Below, piece by piece: positions 41,089-54,646 of a stretch of 64,000 bases of DNA. Origin of the DNA: Eucalyptus grandis (taxonomy: Eukaryota > Streptophyta > Magnoliopsida > Myrtales > Myrtaceae). Positions within the stretch are counted from its first letter, which is position 1; each line of letters opens with the position of its first letter. The notes under the pieces are model-generated. The model was not told the DNA's origin. It worked only from the letters and a program-made list of their open reading frames with translations, and searched no databases. The translations under genes and the position numbers were made by a program. Location: assembly GCF_016545825.1 (NCBI RefSeq), contig NC_052615.1, forward strand, positions 29,571,088 through 29,635,087, given 5' to 3'.

Positions 41089-41812
41089 ACAAGCTCCCTT
41101 CATTTCCTGGTTTTGTGACTTTTGTCCGCTGGGTTCATTGATTTCAACAAAAATGGGTCGGGGTCGGGCTTTAGCAAACATGGGCTGGAAAGGTGGTTAT
41201 TAGAACATGGGCTTGGGCTGGCTCGTTATTACAAAATTGAATGGCAAGCATGAGCTTTAGAATGAGTTCAAAGTAAAATGAGACAACCGACAATCATAAT
41301 ATAACCAGCGTCATAAAAAATCTATCCTCTAATTTCCTAAAACTAGGTTCCAAAAACTAGCTAGACAATCCGTGTATTTTCCAAATGCAAAGACGCCTCA
41401 TCAACACATCCCAATATTATACACCCCGGTTGCATATCTAAATGCTTTAGGTTTAGGCTAAAATCTAATTTTTGTGTGAGGAGGAGTGTTGAAATATTTG
41501 AAAAGAGCTCTAGAGACAACCAACAATCATAATATAACCAGCGTCATCAAAATCTATCCTTTAATTTCCTTAAACTAGGTTCCAAAAACTAGCTGCACAT
41601 TACCATATATTTCATCTCATCAATGCATCCCAATATTATACAATATAATTGCATATTTGGATGTTTTAGGTTTAGGCTAAAGTCCAGTTTATACGTGAGA
41701 GAGTGTTAAAATATTTGAAAAGAGCTCTCTTTATAAAGCTAAAGATAAGGGAATGAGCAAATGTTTGTGTTATGCAATGGGAGATTGATAGGCCTTGAGG
41801 AGTTGCAGCTAC
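41089..41812. repeat. Unit-B-specific insertion with a 233-bp internal duplication
   Basis: Unit A lacks this segment between the GTACATAAGAACAATGTGAC and CGAG.AAAGG landmarks. Inside it AGACAACC.ACAATCATAATA recurs at 41281 and 41514, followed by matching AACTAGGTTCCAAAAACTAG, CCCAATATTATACA and TTTGAAAAGAGCTCT segments. No coding potential or terminal repeats were seen. Confidence 0.75.
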
Positions 41813-43321
41813 CCATCGAGCAAAGGGATCGGGGGAAGCCAAATTCGATATGATCCCCAAACATGCATCTTCATCGCTAGGAAAAACACTCGCACAAAAT
41901 TATATCATAAAGACTTATTTGTATAACACGAAGCATTATATACAAGCATCGAGGAAATCGCTCAATTGGTCCTAAATCTCTACAGTACGAATACTATTTC
42001 AATCATACTTTCTAATATTACCAATTTAATCCTACACATTTGTGTAAAATGCAAATGTGGTTCTTTTAATCAATTTTTACCGAAAACCACCGACATAGTG
42101 ACATGCCACGTATGATGACCAGTGATGAGTGAATCGTCATCCACTTGTAGTAAAAATTAGTCGAAAGGACTATATTGGAATTTCTTACAAAGATTTATTA
42201 CTAAATTAACAAAATTGAAAATTTATGATTGAATTGACATCCACACAGTAAGTTTATGGTTGATTAGAGACCATACAAGTTTTCAAAAGGATCCACTTGT
42301 TAGACAAAAGAAAAACTACTCAAAAATAATTTTTTATTTTTTATTTTTTATTTCTTAAGAAATAAATGATTGAAAAATATTTTCACTGAACCATATGCTT
42401 AAGTGTCGTAAAGCTTCATGATAATTGGAATTTGTTTTCCAAATTCAACTACATCTTCACCACTATTCTTGACTTCTAGTTGCCTAGAACCAAGACCCGA
42501 TATGTTAGGGCCCATTCATTAGGGTCCTAGCTGCTCACACTGGGTTCTCGAGCCCTTTCATCGAGGTCTCCAATTTAGGCATACGGTTCAAGACTAGACC
42601 CTAAGGTCCAAGGTTTGTCCCTCAAGGTCCTGGTGCAAGGTCCCTAGACAGGGCGTCGTGGTCTTAGGGCTTTGTGTTAGAGCTGGATTTGTTTGTTGGA
42701 AGGTACGTCTTAAGTTTTTCAATAGCAATTTCCTAGCTAATAATAAAAAAAAGATTTTCAATAGCGAGAATTGGAAATTAATTCTCACTCATTTGAAAGG
42801 TCTATCCAAATTATAGGAGAATGAATCATCATTTCCGAAATTACTTTAATTTAAAAATAAAAAAAGGGAACATTCCCTGATAATTTCCGATTTTCCGGAA
42901 GCAAATGCATCCTAAGGTCGACAATCGGAAAAAAGACAAACAGCTAAGTATTGTCGACATCTTGTCGCCCAGTGTCCCCAGGCTACTTGGCAACCTTATG
43001 CACAATACAGTAACCTAATTCTCAAAGCATTAATTACACGTGATACAATAACCCGCGATGCATAGAGTTTTCTTCACTGATTTTCCTTGGAAGACACTTC
43101 AAAACAATCTTCATAATGGACCGCGTCCAAGGCCGTATTTCAAAAGTACTCGCTCGCGCGTTGAAAATTCGCGGTCGGAGCAACCATCCAACTCATCCCT
43201 TCAAACCGGCCTCGTGGACCAGAGGATTATGACCAAACTTGGAGTTGTCTTAATTTCCAAGAACCTTCCCTTACACTGACTGCTCATGTCAAGCCCAACG
43301 CTTTCGTGTGTGTGTGCATAT

Positions 43322-43330
43322 CTATATATA
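43322..43330 (+). promoter_or_regulatory. Putative TATA box of ACS-B
   Basis: Same TATATATAA as before ACS-A, about 165 bases upstream of the ATG at 43496. The core promoter therefore survived duplication and may still be used. Confidence 0.5.
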
Positions 43331-43495
43331 ACTCCATTTCCGGAGGCAGGGATCACTCAACTTCCTCTCTCGCTCCTCTCTACAACAATCTCGTGCTCTT
43401 TTCCGGCAAACTCCTCCTTCGTCTTTGTCCATCTTTCTTGCTATTTTATAAGTTACCAAGTCAAAAACCCGACAAGCCTTTTTTCTTTGAAGACG

Positions 43496-46400
43496 ATGAG
43501 TTACGTTTCAAGCAACAGAAAGCCACTGTTGTCTCGGAAAGCAACCAACGACGGTCATGCCGAGAACTGTCCCTATTTCGATGGGTGGAAGGCCTACGAC
43601 AAGGACCCATTTCATCCTACGCAGAATCCCAGTGGTGTCATCCAAATGGGTCTTGCAGAACATCAGGTAAAAGAAAAGGAATAAAAAAGAATTTGCTCGT
43701 AGTTCCTCTTTTTCGACGTGTGGGTCTTGTGCCGAAAGCTCGGAAAGTGAACTTTCTTTTTTCTGCAATATCCAGCTCTGTTTCGACTTGGTTCAAGAAT
43801 GGCTCGTCAGCAACCCAGAAGCCTCCATCTGCACTAAGGAAGGAGTGGACAAATTCAGGGACATTGCCCTCTTTCAGGATTATCATGGCTTGCCCGCGTT
43901 CAGAAACGTACGTTTGGGTGAATCAAATTCATTGTCCCGCTCCTCTTTTCAGTAACCAAATCTATGCATTACATCATTAATCGATGTGCGAAAGTAATAT
44001 GAGAGCTTGACGACGGATAGGATTTTAAAGCCATGATCTTTTGCAGGCTGTGGCGAAGTTCATGGGGAGAGTGAGGGGGGACAAGGTCAAGTTTGATCCC
44101 GACCGGATTGTCATGAGCGGGGAGCCACAGGAGCTCACGAGATGATCACATTCTGCCTGGCTGATCCTGGCGATGCGTTCTTGGTGCCAACCCCTTACTA
44201 TGCAGGGTAAGATCTCGCATCATTTTCTGCTTTCCAAGCTAATACATCACGGGTTTAGTTAATATGATAAATGCAAAACTGATGGGATTAGGTGCGCTCC
44301 AACTGTTCACATTATTGGAGATTCGATTAGAGGGCAGCACCTTCCTACTTAGGCATGGAAAAGATTAAAATAATGCTTGGCTACCACTGGGAAGAAAAAT
44401 TATATTATCCATATGATGCGGCTTCTCGGTGTTCTTTATTAATCACAACACAAAACTGATCTTATTAATAAGAAAATGATTGGGTTGCCTCATTATGCTT
44501 GCCATGTGAGTGTTCTTTTGGGAATTTTACACCAAATTTAGTCCGTGTCCATCTTCAAAGACGGATGTCGGCAATCCTAATGACATATATTAAATCATTT
44601 TCCAGCTGTTTTGCTTCGCTCCATCTCTTTCACAGTATCCATAATACTTCGGCAAGGTCAACGACCGGCAAGAATTATTGGTCAATATGGCCCGTACTTG
44701 ATTTAGTTAATGATAACTAGGGGAGCTGAATTAAGACACAGGGCAAGTTGCCTCGAAATTTCATTGTCACCATCCAAACGCTATGGCCGAAAGGACCTGC
44801 CTTTTCCTGTGTATTGTCACCTCTGGCTCTTGACAATAATTGAAATCGGGTACCGTTTTGGGAGAATTCTTTACAATGTTGGGACAAAACAGATGAGGCC
44901 ATTTTTAGAGGCTAAATCTTCCCTGAACAGTGAAAGTCGTTTTCTTCAATATAGTTCTTGGATACATCTTCCAGGGGACAGATTAGGGCCTTTAGCTATC
45001 TCTACTCCTGCAGAAAACATGCTTAATTTAACTGCTTTTTGAGGGTTGTCTAAAGACTGATTATGACTGTTTGTTCATCTCAAAGTTAATCTGACCTGTC
45101 CAAAAATTACCTGGTGAGTGATTCGGGTAAATTTAAAGAACGAAAGCATTGAATAAGGATTGGTTTTCACGCTAGAGAGCGTTGGGCACGTTTAATACTC
45201 AATATGGCATCTCTGTTAATAAGCTTTTGGGATAAAGACTTAAAAAGTTTCACATAAGACTGTCATTTTCTCCAAGAAGAACAAAGAAGAGTTTTCATGG
45301 CCGAGTTTGAACATGAATGGTGAAACAGAACCTATATTTTTATGAACGACAACTCGTTTCTTCTCAAGTTAATTGAAAATAAAACAAAATTATCTTTTTG
45401 CAGATTTGATCGAGATTTGTGTTGGAGGACCGAAGCACGACTTCTCCCCGTAGTCTGTCACAGCTCTAACAATTTCAAGGTCACCAGGAAGGCTTTGGAA
45501 GAAGCATACGCAAAAGCTGTTGAGGCCAACATCAGCGTAAAAGGGTTGCTCTTAACCAATCCATCAAACCCACTAGGGACCATCTTAGACCGAGACACGT
45601 TGAGAGAAGCCATGAGCTTCATCAACGAGAAGAACATCCACCTCATTTGCGATGAGATATATGCTGCTACAGTCTTTCGTCAGCCTGATTTCATAAGCAT
45701 CGCAGAGATAATCGAGGAAGATCAAGAATACAATCGCAACCTCGTGCATATAATTTATAGCCTCTCAAAAGATATGGGTTTCCCTGGCTTCAGGGTTGGG
45801 ATTGTGTATTCATACAATGATGCCGTGGTGGAGTGCGGCCGGAAGATGTCCAGCTTCGGTCTAGTATCCTCCCAAACTCAGTACCTAATTGCATCCATGT
45901 TATCGGACGATCAGTTCATCGCGAAATTCCTGTTGGAGAGTGCGGGGAGGTTAGCGACGAGGCATAATGATTTCACTGACGGACTTCGTCAGGTAGGCAT
46001 CAAGTGCTTGAACGGCAATGCGGGTCTCTTCTTATGGATGGATTTGAGGGGGCTCCTGATGGAGAGCACCGTAGAGGCAGAGACGGCTCTGTGGCGGGTT
46101 ATAATTAACGATGTCAAGCTCAATGTCTCGCCGGGTTCTTCCTTTCACTGCTCAGAGCCAGGATGGTTCAGAGTTTGCATTGCCAACATGAATGACGAGA
46201 CCACGAAGGTTGCTTTAGCACGAATCCGAGAGTTTGTGCTGAGGAATGGCAATAAGCCGAACAGGAAGGAGAAGTGCTGGCAGAGCGACCTAAGGCTTAG
46301 ACTCTCGTTCCGAAGAATAGACGATGTGTTGAGGTCGCCCTGCATTATGTCCCCTCACTCGCCCATCCCTCAATCACCACTGGTTCGAACCAGAACTTGA
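43496..46400 (+). pseudogene. ACC synthase, type 1, frameshifted duplicate
   Basis: Exons 43496-43666, 43776-43907, 44047-44206 and 45404-46400 mirror ACS-A base for base in layout. Exon 3 is 160 instead of 161 bases. After ATGAGC the run of G is four (44119-44122) where ACS-A has five. The frame then leaves [10 protein letters not shown] and meets TGA at 44143-44145, leaving a 133-residue product without the PLP Lys. Exon 4 is otherwise fully open, with [14 protein letters not shown] and the phosphorylation-type tail, and all splice sites are kept. So this is either a very recent pseudogene or a homopolymer error. The other differences from ACS-A are scattered amino-acid changes in the last 150 residues. 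Confidence 0.88.
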
Positions 46401-47745
46401 AGTTGACAATCACGTGATTCTACAAACAGGCATTTTTCCCATTAAATTGAGAGCTTTCCAAATGTCAAATAGGGAATTGGATTCCTTATTTGCTTAGTAG
46501 ACAGGATCAAAGATTCTTTGGTAAGGAAAAAAAAACTAGAAAAGCTGAAATATAGGTCGGGACTATACCTTGTAAGCGGGTGCAGAGCAGAATGCATCCT
46601 AATTTTTCTGCACCCCAGTTTGTTCATTCTTTCATCAGGCACGGTATTTTAATTCTTTCCTTCTGTATCATCCCTAAGATGGCCCTAAGTTGCTCAATTG
46701 AGTATAAGCAGGAACCCATCAGGATTGACATTTTCAACAATATTCAGACTGTCCTGTTGTTTTCTGGAGAAGGATGTCTGAGTTCCTGTGCATCACAGAG
46801 TTTGGTATTCCCTGTGGCCTTTCTCGGCTTATCCTTGTGTTTTTTCTCAAATGAGTTTGTGCCTTGTTTAATGTTCTCTTCCCTTCTCGATAGATGTTAG
46901 CTGAAAGAAGGAAAGGGAAGGATACAGAAGGGAGGCGACCAAAAAGTACTTAGGCTTTCAAGCTGCTCTTGTTATTCAACGTTAAGAGGCATTAAACTGG
47001 TTTATCTACCCCTTGTTCTCTTTCTGGAAGCTGCAACTACCAAAAATGAGAACTGAGATCGATTTTTGTCAATATACTAAATTAATTCAGTAGGTAAGGA
47101 ATCAGTGTCGTCCCATCTTTCTAGTCAAATATGGTAAGCAATCTGATTTTCTTGTTTCTTTTGTAGCCGTCATCAAAGAGTTGAAGATTGATGTTTGAAT
47201 TGAATTTGGGTGCTCATCTTAAACAATCCAAAATTAGATATGGAACTGGTAGAGAAAATTCGCTTTTAGGATAAAGCCGATAATGTTGCATTGTATTCCA
47301 TTATGGCAACCTGAGCATATCGATTGATCACAGCACAAGTCAGGATCCAACAAAAAAAGGCTAATCCCTTACGGTTTGGCCTCTTGAAACTAATCCTTTA
47401 AGTTGCATTTGGTTGTCAGGACAAGGACTGGGATAGGATCGGATAAAATGAGATAATAAATCCCCGGTATAGTTTATATGGACATATTTGATCCTTTCGA
47501 GTGTTTGGTAACTTCAAATTAAGACTGTAAAATAAATAAATAAAGAAAGTTCAATTTTATTAAATAAATGAAAATTAAACAATTTAATTAGATTGAAAGA
47601 GTGAAATGGAAAACTCTAGGTCTAAGAACTTTGGCCTGAAGTGATCTACAAATGAGTAGAGTGTCGATACTATATGGCTTCATTGCCCCCACTGAGAGCA
47701 AGTTGGAGCCTCTTGCTTCAACAAGAAAAGCAAAAGAATTGATGC

Positions 47746-50034
47746 TTATGATATGACTTTTTTTTTAAATAAAAAAATTCTTATGGGGCCATAAGTTGAT
47801 GCTTTGCTAAATGCAAGGAAATCCTCCATGGACTGCACTGCCTCCTCTACCTTTTGGCACTGGCTATGAACCTTCTCGACTTGAGTTTGAACAGTCTTGA
47901 GAATCTGGATAGTTTGATCATTCTTGGCCACAATAAGAGAGACTTGTTGATTCAAAATCTGTACTTGACTGTCTAAAGACTATACATTTCTAGTGTGAGA
48001 ATCAAAAGTAGATCTCAAAGCAATGTGAATCTTCTGGATCTCAATCTCCATAGCGTATTGCTGAGCTTTTACCTCCAAAAGGAGTTCTATCATCCTTTGA
48101 TAGTTAGCATTCGGTTTAGTCTACGCACTAGCTTCAATGAATTGAATTCGTAGAGAGTCCAGAGTTGAGGGAACATCAACTTGTCTAGCTCCATGTCTCG
48201 GTGTAGATTCTTCAATGTCAGCTTTAGGAAATTGAGAAGCATAGACATTTTCTAGGTCTGCAGGAGATTGACTTATACCATCACTCGCAAAATGAGGAGA
48301 AGAAGTCTTTGTTTTCTTAACAACTCCCCTTGTTTCTATGCCTACATGTGGAGAAGGGATTCCTTCTTCTTGTGTCTTCTTGTTTTCAGAACGAGAGTGA
48401 TATTTTTTTATGTTCGTACTCCTACAAGTTCACTCCTAGTTGCTTTTGAATGTTCAGACAATATGATTGCAACTGTCTCTGCATAAGAGTCATCCTCACG
48501 ACCTTCTTCTTCTTCTTCAGCCCTTGTTCCTTCTTCTCTTTCTACTTCTTCCTTCTCTGTTTCTTCTGCTTCGTCATGCTCTCCTTGCTTTTCTTGCTCT
48601 TCTTCTTCTTGCTCCGTTTCTTCTCTGTTTTCTCCTTTCTTTTCCTTTGGTTACTCAAAACCAACAAAACCTTGAAGATTCTTTAAGGCAATTGCAGAAA
48701 TTGTAAGATCAACTTCATCCTCTTTGTCCTGCAGGATGAGTGATCTTCTATTCTTTACAAGTTCTTTCACAACTTCCTTGCCTTTCCTCTTTCTTCCAGC
48801 AGAATCTTCCTTGGTTTTGCTTGAGGACTCATTCTTCAAGCGCTCAATAGCTTTGTTCAGGTCCTTCAACCTCATCTTGAAATCATTTTTAGTCTTATTA
48901 ACATAGGAGCAACAATTTGAGAGCAAAGTGAGGCGGGAAACTGGATCTGAAAATGTCTAAACAATTTTGTAACCAGCACTGAATAAGGCAATTGTCTTTT
49001 GTCCTTCATAACTATCTTGTACATGTGCATCGGGATAGTATGATGGAGTGAAAATCTCATCCCATTGCAGATGGTAAACATGAGTCTCGCTTCGAATATG
49101 GAAATATCTGTTTTCGATGCAGCCTTCGGTCTGATGCAGTTAATGACAACTTTGTGCAATAGAACATTTGAGGTTGACAGTTTAGAATATGTGATGCCTC
49201 CTTTGGTAATCTGTCCTTGACAAGAAATCTGGTGGCTTGTCCTATTGAGATACTGATTGGTTGAAAACCACTCATTTCCATCCCAAGAATGTCTACTAGT
49301 GTGTCAACATCCACCACATAGGCTTTATCACTCACAGTAAACTAGATTCGATTCTGGTCAAGAAAAGATAGAGTCTAGGAAGTCAAAATCGTCTCAGAAT
49401 AGAAATTCTCAAGTTGAAGAAAGACCAACTTTTCCCTTAAGTTCACCTTGATTGAGTCTAGGAAGTCAAAATCGACAGTTCGAGAGTTCATCGCCCCTCT
49501 CTTCAGCATTTGGGTGTAAACCCTTTTGTGCTCCTTAGAACGAAAGAGTTTCGTTCTATCACCCGGTTCATTAGCAGCCACACCCATTATGGGTTGAAAA
49601 TTCGAAAACATCATTTCATTATCATCCTTGTTTTCAGGATGTTCAGCATTGAACCTAGGGTCAGAAGGAAAGTTAAGAAATGCTTCATCTACCGCTCCTT
49701 TCAGCGTTATTCCTAAGCGTTCCATCATTCTTAAAAACAACGTTTCGTTCCTATGCCCGTGTCCTCTTAGAAAATCAGTAATAAAGGATATTGACGTACC
49801 ACTCATTTTCAGATAACCATAATGTTTATAAAGAACCTAGGGGGTTAAAGTCCTGAGAGGTACTGCGTCTTGCTCGACTTCCTTTTCCAGAGGTTGGCGT
49901 GGAGGGTTCTACGGAGACTTCTGTGGAGATTTCTGCGGAGAGTCTTCTTCAATGAGATTGAAATGTGTCTGCCCTTCCGGCACATTCCGAGGCCCTTTGC
50001 TTGCAATCCGAGAGGATTTCCTTTGGTAAGACAT
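47746..50034 (-). pseudogene. Extra ORF downstream of RNase H in the Copia element
   Basis: From an ATG at 50034 (MSYQRKSSRIASKGPRNV) to the coiled-coil-like end near 47746 (MNQQVSLIVAKNDQTIQILK) the minus strand carries several frames that together would make one protein of roughly 700 residues. They are broken by stops and shifts. Recognisable parts are a Ser/Lys-rich start, RGHGHRNETLFLRMMERLGI, a central block with VINCIRPKAASKTDISIFEA and LMFTICNGMRFSLHHTIP, and a Lys/Glu-rich region (48900-48650). The central block resembles domains annotated as putative plant transposon protein in Sirevirus-like and other retroelements. Its role is unknown. Confidence 0.55.
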
Positions 50035-50425
50035 GCTTGCAGACTTGGAGGATTTCGAAGACGAGTTTGAGTGTAGAAAAGAAGAAAACTTGTAGAGAAA
50101 TCTAGAGAGAAAATGTCGGAGAAGAGAGTCTGTATTCTAGGATTTTGAAACGATGTGCTAGAAAGAAATACAAGGTGGTATATAAAGAGAGTGAAATGGG
50201 GTACTTGAAACGTCACAAGAGAGATGCCTTTTTAGAACGAATTTTAAAAAGGTAACTTCCAAAAATTTAAAAATTGAAAATTATCAATGAAATAATAATT
50301 TCTAAAAATAAATTAGGCAAGCGATGATTCAGATAATCATACATTTTCATACCAAAAATTAAAATACCTGGATTCGATACATTCTCATACCGAGGTAGCT
50401 TTTGATATTATGAGTCTGACCAGCT

Positions 50426-51769
50426 TCAGACTTTAAATGATTGGAATATTATATTTAATTTGGTGCGAATAGACTCAAATAGATTTTTCTTTAGAGGCTT
50501 CGAAAAGATGTCTGCCAACTGATTCTTCGAATCAATGAACTGAATCATAATCTCCCCATTTTGGACATGATCTCTTATAAAGTGATGTTGAATCTCTATA
50601 TGCTTCGCCCTTGAATGAAAAATTGGGTTTTTGGTGAGATTTATAGCACTAGTGTTGTCGCATCTGATCTCGATACATGATTCTTCAATCCCAAAGTCTC
50701 TTAGTTGTTGTCTTATCCATAAGATTTGAGAGCAACAACTCCCAAGAGAAACATACTCTGCTTTTCTGTTGATAATGCTACAGAACTTTGCTTTCTTAAG
50801 AACCAAGATACTAGCATATTTCCCAGCAGTTGACAGGTTTCGGATGTGCTTTTTCTATCCACTTTACAACCGGTTAAATCAACGTCTAAATATCCAAGAA
50901 AAGTAAAGTGTCATTCTTTTGGATACCACAGACCCAGCTTTGGAGAAGTCGCAACATATTTAATGATGCGTTTTGCAGCACTTAAATGAGATTCTTTAGG
51001 ATTAGATTGAAATCTAGCACATATGCAAATACTGAATAAAATATCAAGTCTAGAAGCAGCAAGGTAAAGAAGTGAACCGATCATGCTTCTGTATAACTTT
51101 TGATCTACTTTCCTCCCTCTTTCATCCTTGTCCAGTTTCGAAGAGCTTGACATTGGTGTCTTTGTCTTCTTGCAGCTCTCCAACCCAAATTTCTTGATGA
51201 GATCTTTTGCATATTTCTCTTGATGAATGAATATATCTTTCTTCGATTGTCTTACTTGCAATCCCAGAAAGAAGTTTAACTCACCCATCATGCTCATTTC
51301 GAATTCATCTTGCATAGATTTTCGTTAGGAGAATCAAAGATAATATCATCTACATAAATTTGTACTAGCAGAAAATCTTTTCCTTCTTTCTTTATAAACA
51401 AGGTAGTATCAACCTTTCCCTTTTCAAAACTATTTTGAGTTAGAAACTCACTCAACCTTTCATACCAGGCTCGAGGTGCTTGCTTTAGTCCATACAAGGC
51501 CTTTTTCAATCTGTAGACTGAGTTTGGTTTCTTTAGATTTTCAAATCCTGGTGGTTGTTCCACATAGACTTTTCTTGTATGAACCCATTTATGAACGCAC
51601 TTTTGACATCCATTTGGAATAACCTGAAATTTTTATAACAAGCAAAAGCAAGTAATAATCTAATTGCTTTTAACCTCGCTATTGGTGCATAGGTCTCGCC
51701 ATAGTTTATCCATTCTTCTTTTGTATATCCTTTCGCCATGAGTCTTGCTTTATTTTGATCACTTTTCAT
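50426..51769 (-). pseudogene. Copia reverse transcriptase and RNase H remnants
   Basis: Minus-strand frames in order: 51769-51533 (NKARLMAKGYTKEEWINYGE, FQMDVKSAFINGFIQE), 51563-51294 (RLKKALYGLKQAPRAWYERL, then YVDDIIF, the catalytic RT motif), 51315-50911 (LGLQVRQSKKDIFIHQEKYA) and 50806-50426 (RCDNTSAINLTKNPIFHSRA, KHIEIQHHFIRD), the Copia RNase H end. Shifts between the frames inactivate it. Confidence 0.88.
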
Positions 51770-52796
51770 TTCTCATTCATTTTGTTCCTGAAAACCCACT
51801 TTGTTCCAATCACGGATTTGCCTTTAGGTTTTGGAATTAGCTCCCATACATCATTGATGCTGAATTGTTTGAGTTCTTCTGCATAGCTTCTATTCACCTT
51901 TCATCTGACAGGGCTTTGTCTACACCTTTTGGTTTTATTTAGAAACACATGCTAGAGCATCAGACTCTTCTCTTCTTTTAGATTTGGTGCAAATTCCTTC
52001 ATTAATGTTGCCAATGATGAGTTCTTTGGAATTACTTGACTTGTGCTTCCAGTTGTTGCTTGGTTTGAAAGTTTGTTGATCCTCCACTTCAGTTGAATAT
52101 TCTCGATCTGCTTATTGATGTTCTTCAGAAGTCTGAACCTCTTCGAGAGAAGTAGACTTTGTTAAGTTTGGAACAGGTTCAAACTCTTCAAGTTGAGTTT
52201 GATCTAGTTGATTCTGCACATACTCTTGAAACTTGATGTTCATAGATTCTTCCATGGATTGAGTCTTCTTGTTAAAGACCATGTAAGCTTTGCTTGAAGT
52301 CGAATATCCTAGGAAGATTTCTTCGTTTGATTTCTCCTCGAATTTTCCAAATCAATCATTTGCATTCTTTAGAATAAAACATTTACAGCAAAAGACATGA
52401 AAGTAGGAGACAATAAACTTCTTTCCTTGATACACTTCATAAGGAGTTTTCTTTAGAATAAACCTCAAGAATACTCTGTTGATAATATAGCAAGCAGTGG
52501 AAACTGCTTCGCACAAAATCGAGAGGATATCTTGCTCTCTACAAGAGAGTTATGGCCATCTCCTATAAGGATCCGTTCTTCCTTTCCACAACCCCATTTT
52601 GTTCTAAAGTGTATGGAGAAGAGAAAACATGTTGAAAACTAGATTCATCACAGAACTTCGCGAAGTCTTGATTTTCAAACTCACTTTTATGGTCAGTTCG
52701 TATGCTTGAAATAGCATAACCCTTTTCATTTTGAACATTCTTTGCAAACTTTGAGAAATAAGAGAAGGCTTCAGACTTACTTGCTAGAAAGTATAC

Positions 52797-53054
52797 CTAA
52801 GTGAAGCGAGAGTAATCATCCACAATTACTAAGCAATATTTCTTTCCATCAATACTCTGAGTTTTGGTTGGTCCAAAAAGGTCCATATGAAGAAGCTGCA
52901 GAGCTCGATTGGTAAAGACTTGATTCACAGGTTTAAATGAACTTCTGACTTGTTTTCCCACGACATAGGGAGTGCAAAACTCATTCTTATGGTAAGTCAA
53001 ATTAGGAAGTTCTCGAACAAGCTTCATAGAAGAAATCTTGGCAATCTGTTTCAT
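52797..53054 (-). pseudogene. Copia integrase remnant
   Basis: The frame holds the end of the GAG-pre-integrase region and the start of the integrase core (LLHMDLFGPTKTQSIDGKKY, IVDDYSRFT), including the first catalytic Asp. The rest of the core lies in 52797-51780 in broken frames. Confidence 0.8.
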
Positions 53055-53523
53055 ATTAGCATGACCAAGCTTCCGATGCCACAGACTTGCTTCATCTTGA
53101 ATAGAAATAAGACACTGAGAACTTTATGGGTTTACATCTAGAAGGTAAATGTTGCCATGCCTTCAACTAGTAAAAGATTGAGAAAAGTCTTGACTCATTC
53201 TAGAACAAATACATTCTTGGAAGTTTATTCTGAAACCAATATCACAAAACTGACTTATACTCAGCAAATTGTAGTTCAAACCTTCCATCAAAGAAATATT
53301 GTTGATAGTCAGGCTTTCAATTTTCACAGTTTCACATCCTACAATTTTTCCTTTGTTGTTTCCTCCAAAAGATACTTTTCCACCATTTAGTCTAACAAGC
53401 TTTATGAATCAGCTTGAGTCTCCTGTCATATGCCTCGAACAGCCACTATCCAAATACCATTTTATCTTTCTTTTAATAGTGACCTCAATTTCTTTGTCAT
53501 AGTCTGAATCAGAGTCTGTTTTT

Positions 53524-54555
53524 TTATTCTAAGTCTGATTCGGAATGAGCTATCAGACATATGTTAGCATATTCTTCTTCACTTTCCTCACACTCGGTGT
53601 CACTCCAAGTTTCAGTTTTGAGTGCCTTTTTGTACTTCTCATTTTTTTTTCTTTTTTCTTCTTCAATAGTGGACAATTTGGTATGATATGCCCATTTTTC
53701 TTGCATTCGAAGCATATCACATATTTGCTGGTTTCATTGTCCTCTGTTCGTCTCTTCTGGAAATTCTACGTGCTCTGCTTCTTCTAGTTGAATCTTCTTC
53801 CCTTTCTTGATCATAAATGCCAGCTCCTCATCGTCCATATCATCATCTGAATTTGTATAATCAGAATCAATGTTAGACTTTAAAACAATTGACTTCTTAC
53901 TTTTAGGATCTTCTTCATCATTTATCTGCTCCACTTCGTATGACTACAACGTGCCTATCAATTCGTCAACTGATAGAGGCATGATCATCTGAGTTTTTCT
54001 AATTGAAGTCTTCACATGATTCCAATATTTCGAAAGCCCACATAGTAGTTTGTTGACTTTCATTGGTCATGAAATTGGTTGACCTTGATTCGCTAGGCCA
54101 TTTACAATCTTTGGAAAGCGACTGAACATATCAGTTATTGATTCTCCAAGCTTCATTATGAAGGCTTCATACTATCCAAGTAGAATATTTATTTTGGTTT
54201 CATTCACACGGTCAGTCCCTTCGTAAGTAACATGTAATTTGTCCTAAACTTTTTTTGCTGTTTCACAAGAAGAAATACGGTTATATTCAGTGGGAGATAA
54301 GGCACAATATAAAGAGTGGATAGCTTTAGCGTCAAGAGCTTGTCTCTTGATAATTTCAATTTGTGTTGTTTCATTAGCATCAACAACTTCTTTCCCTCTG
54401 TCCGAGGTTGATGTTGCTTTATGATTGATTCCTTTTTCAACAACATCCCACTCCAGGGGATCTCTCAATCTGAAAAATGCCTTTATCTTGTTCTTCCACA
54501 CATTATACTCATTTCCATCGAAGTAAGGAGATTTGGTGTTGCTCTTGACCTTCAA
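53524..54555 (-). pseudogene. Copia gag remnant with zinc knuckle
   Basis: The start (54555-54244) reads YFDGNEYNVWKNKIKAFFR and LEWDVVEKG, the Copia gag pattern with its conserved Trp residues. Farther on, about 53735-53685, another frame has a perfect CCHC knuckle, CFECKKNGHIIPNC. Acidic segments lie between them. Several frame breaks separate these parts. Confidence 0.8.
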
Positions 54556-54632
54556 CCAGTCCTAGAGCCAAAATACTAGCCATAGAGAATCTTTAGCTTA
54601 GAAGTAAAACACTTCAATAATTAAGTACACAA

Positions 54633-54644
54633 GCTCTGATACCA
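54633..54644 (-). other. Primer-binding site (initiator Met-tRNA type)
   Basis: On the minus strand TGGTATCAGAGC follows the LTR end after two bases. This is complementary to the 3' end of plant initiator tRNA-Met and is the usual Copia primer site. It fixes the element's orientation and the inner edge of its LTR. Confidence 0.88.
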
Positions 54645-54646
54645 AT

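Larger units (their letters stand above)
36495..47668. repeat. Tandem duplication unit B (about 11.2 kb) carrying disrupted ACS
   Basis: Collinear with unit A from ACTTGATTTTGG at about 36506 to GATCTACAAATGAG ending near 47656. It is longer mainly through an extra segment at about 41089-41812. Smaller extra pieces are at about 39012-39110 (shared with unit C, lost from A), 46486-46570 and 46690-46718. The right edge abuts Copia internal sequence with no visible target duplication. Confidence 0.9.
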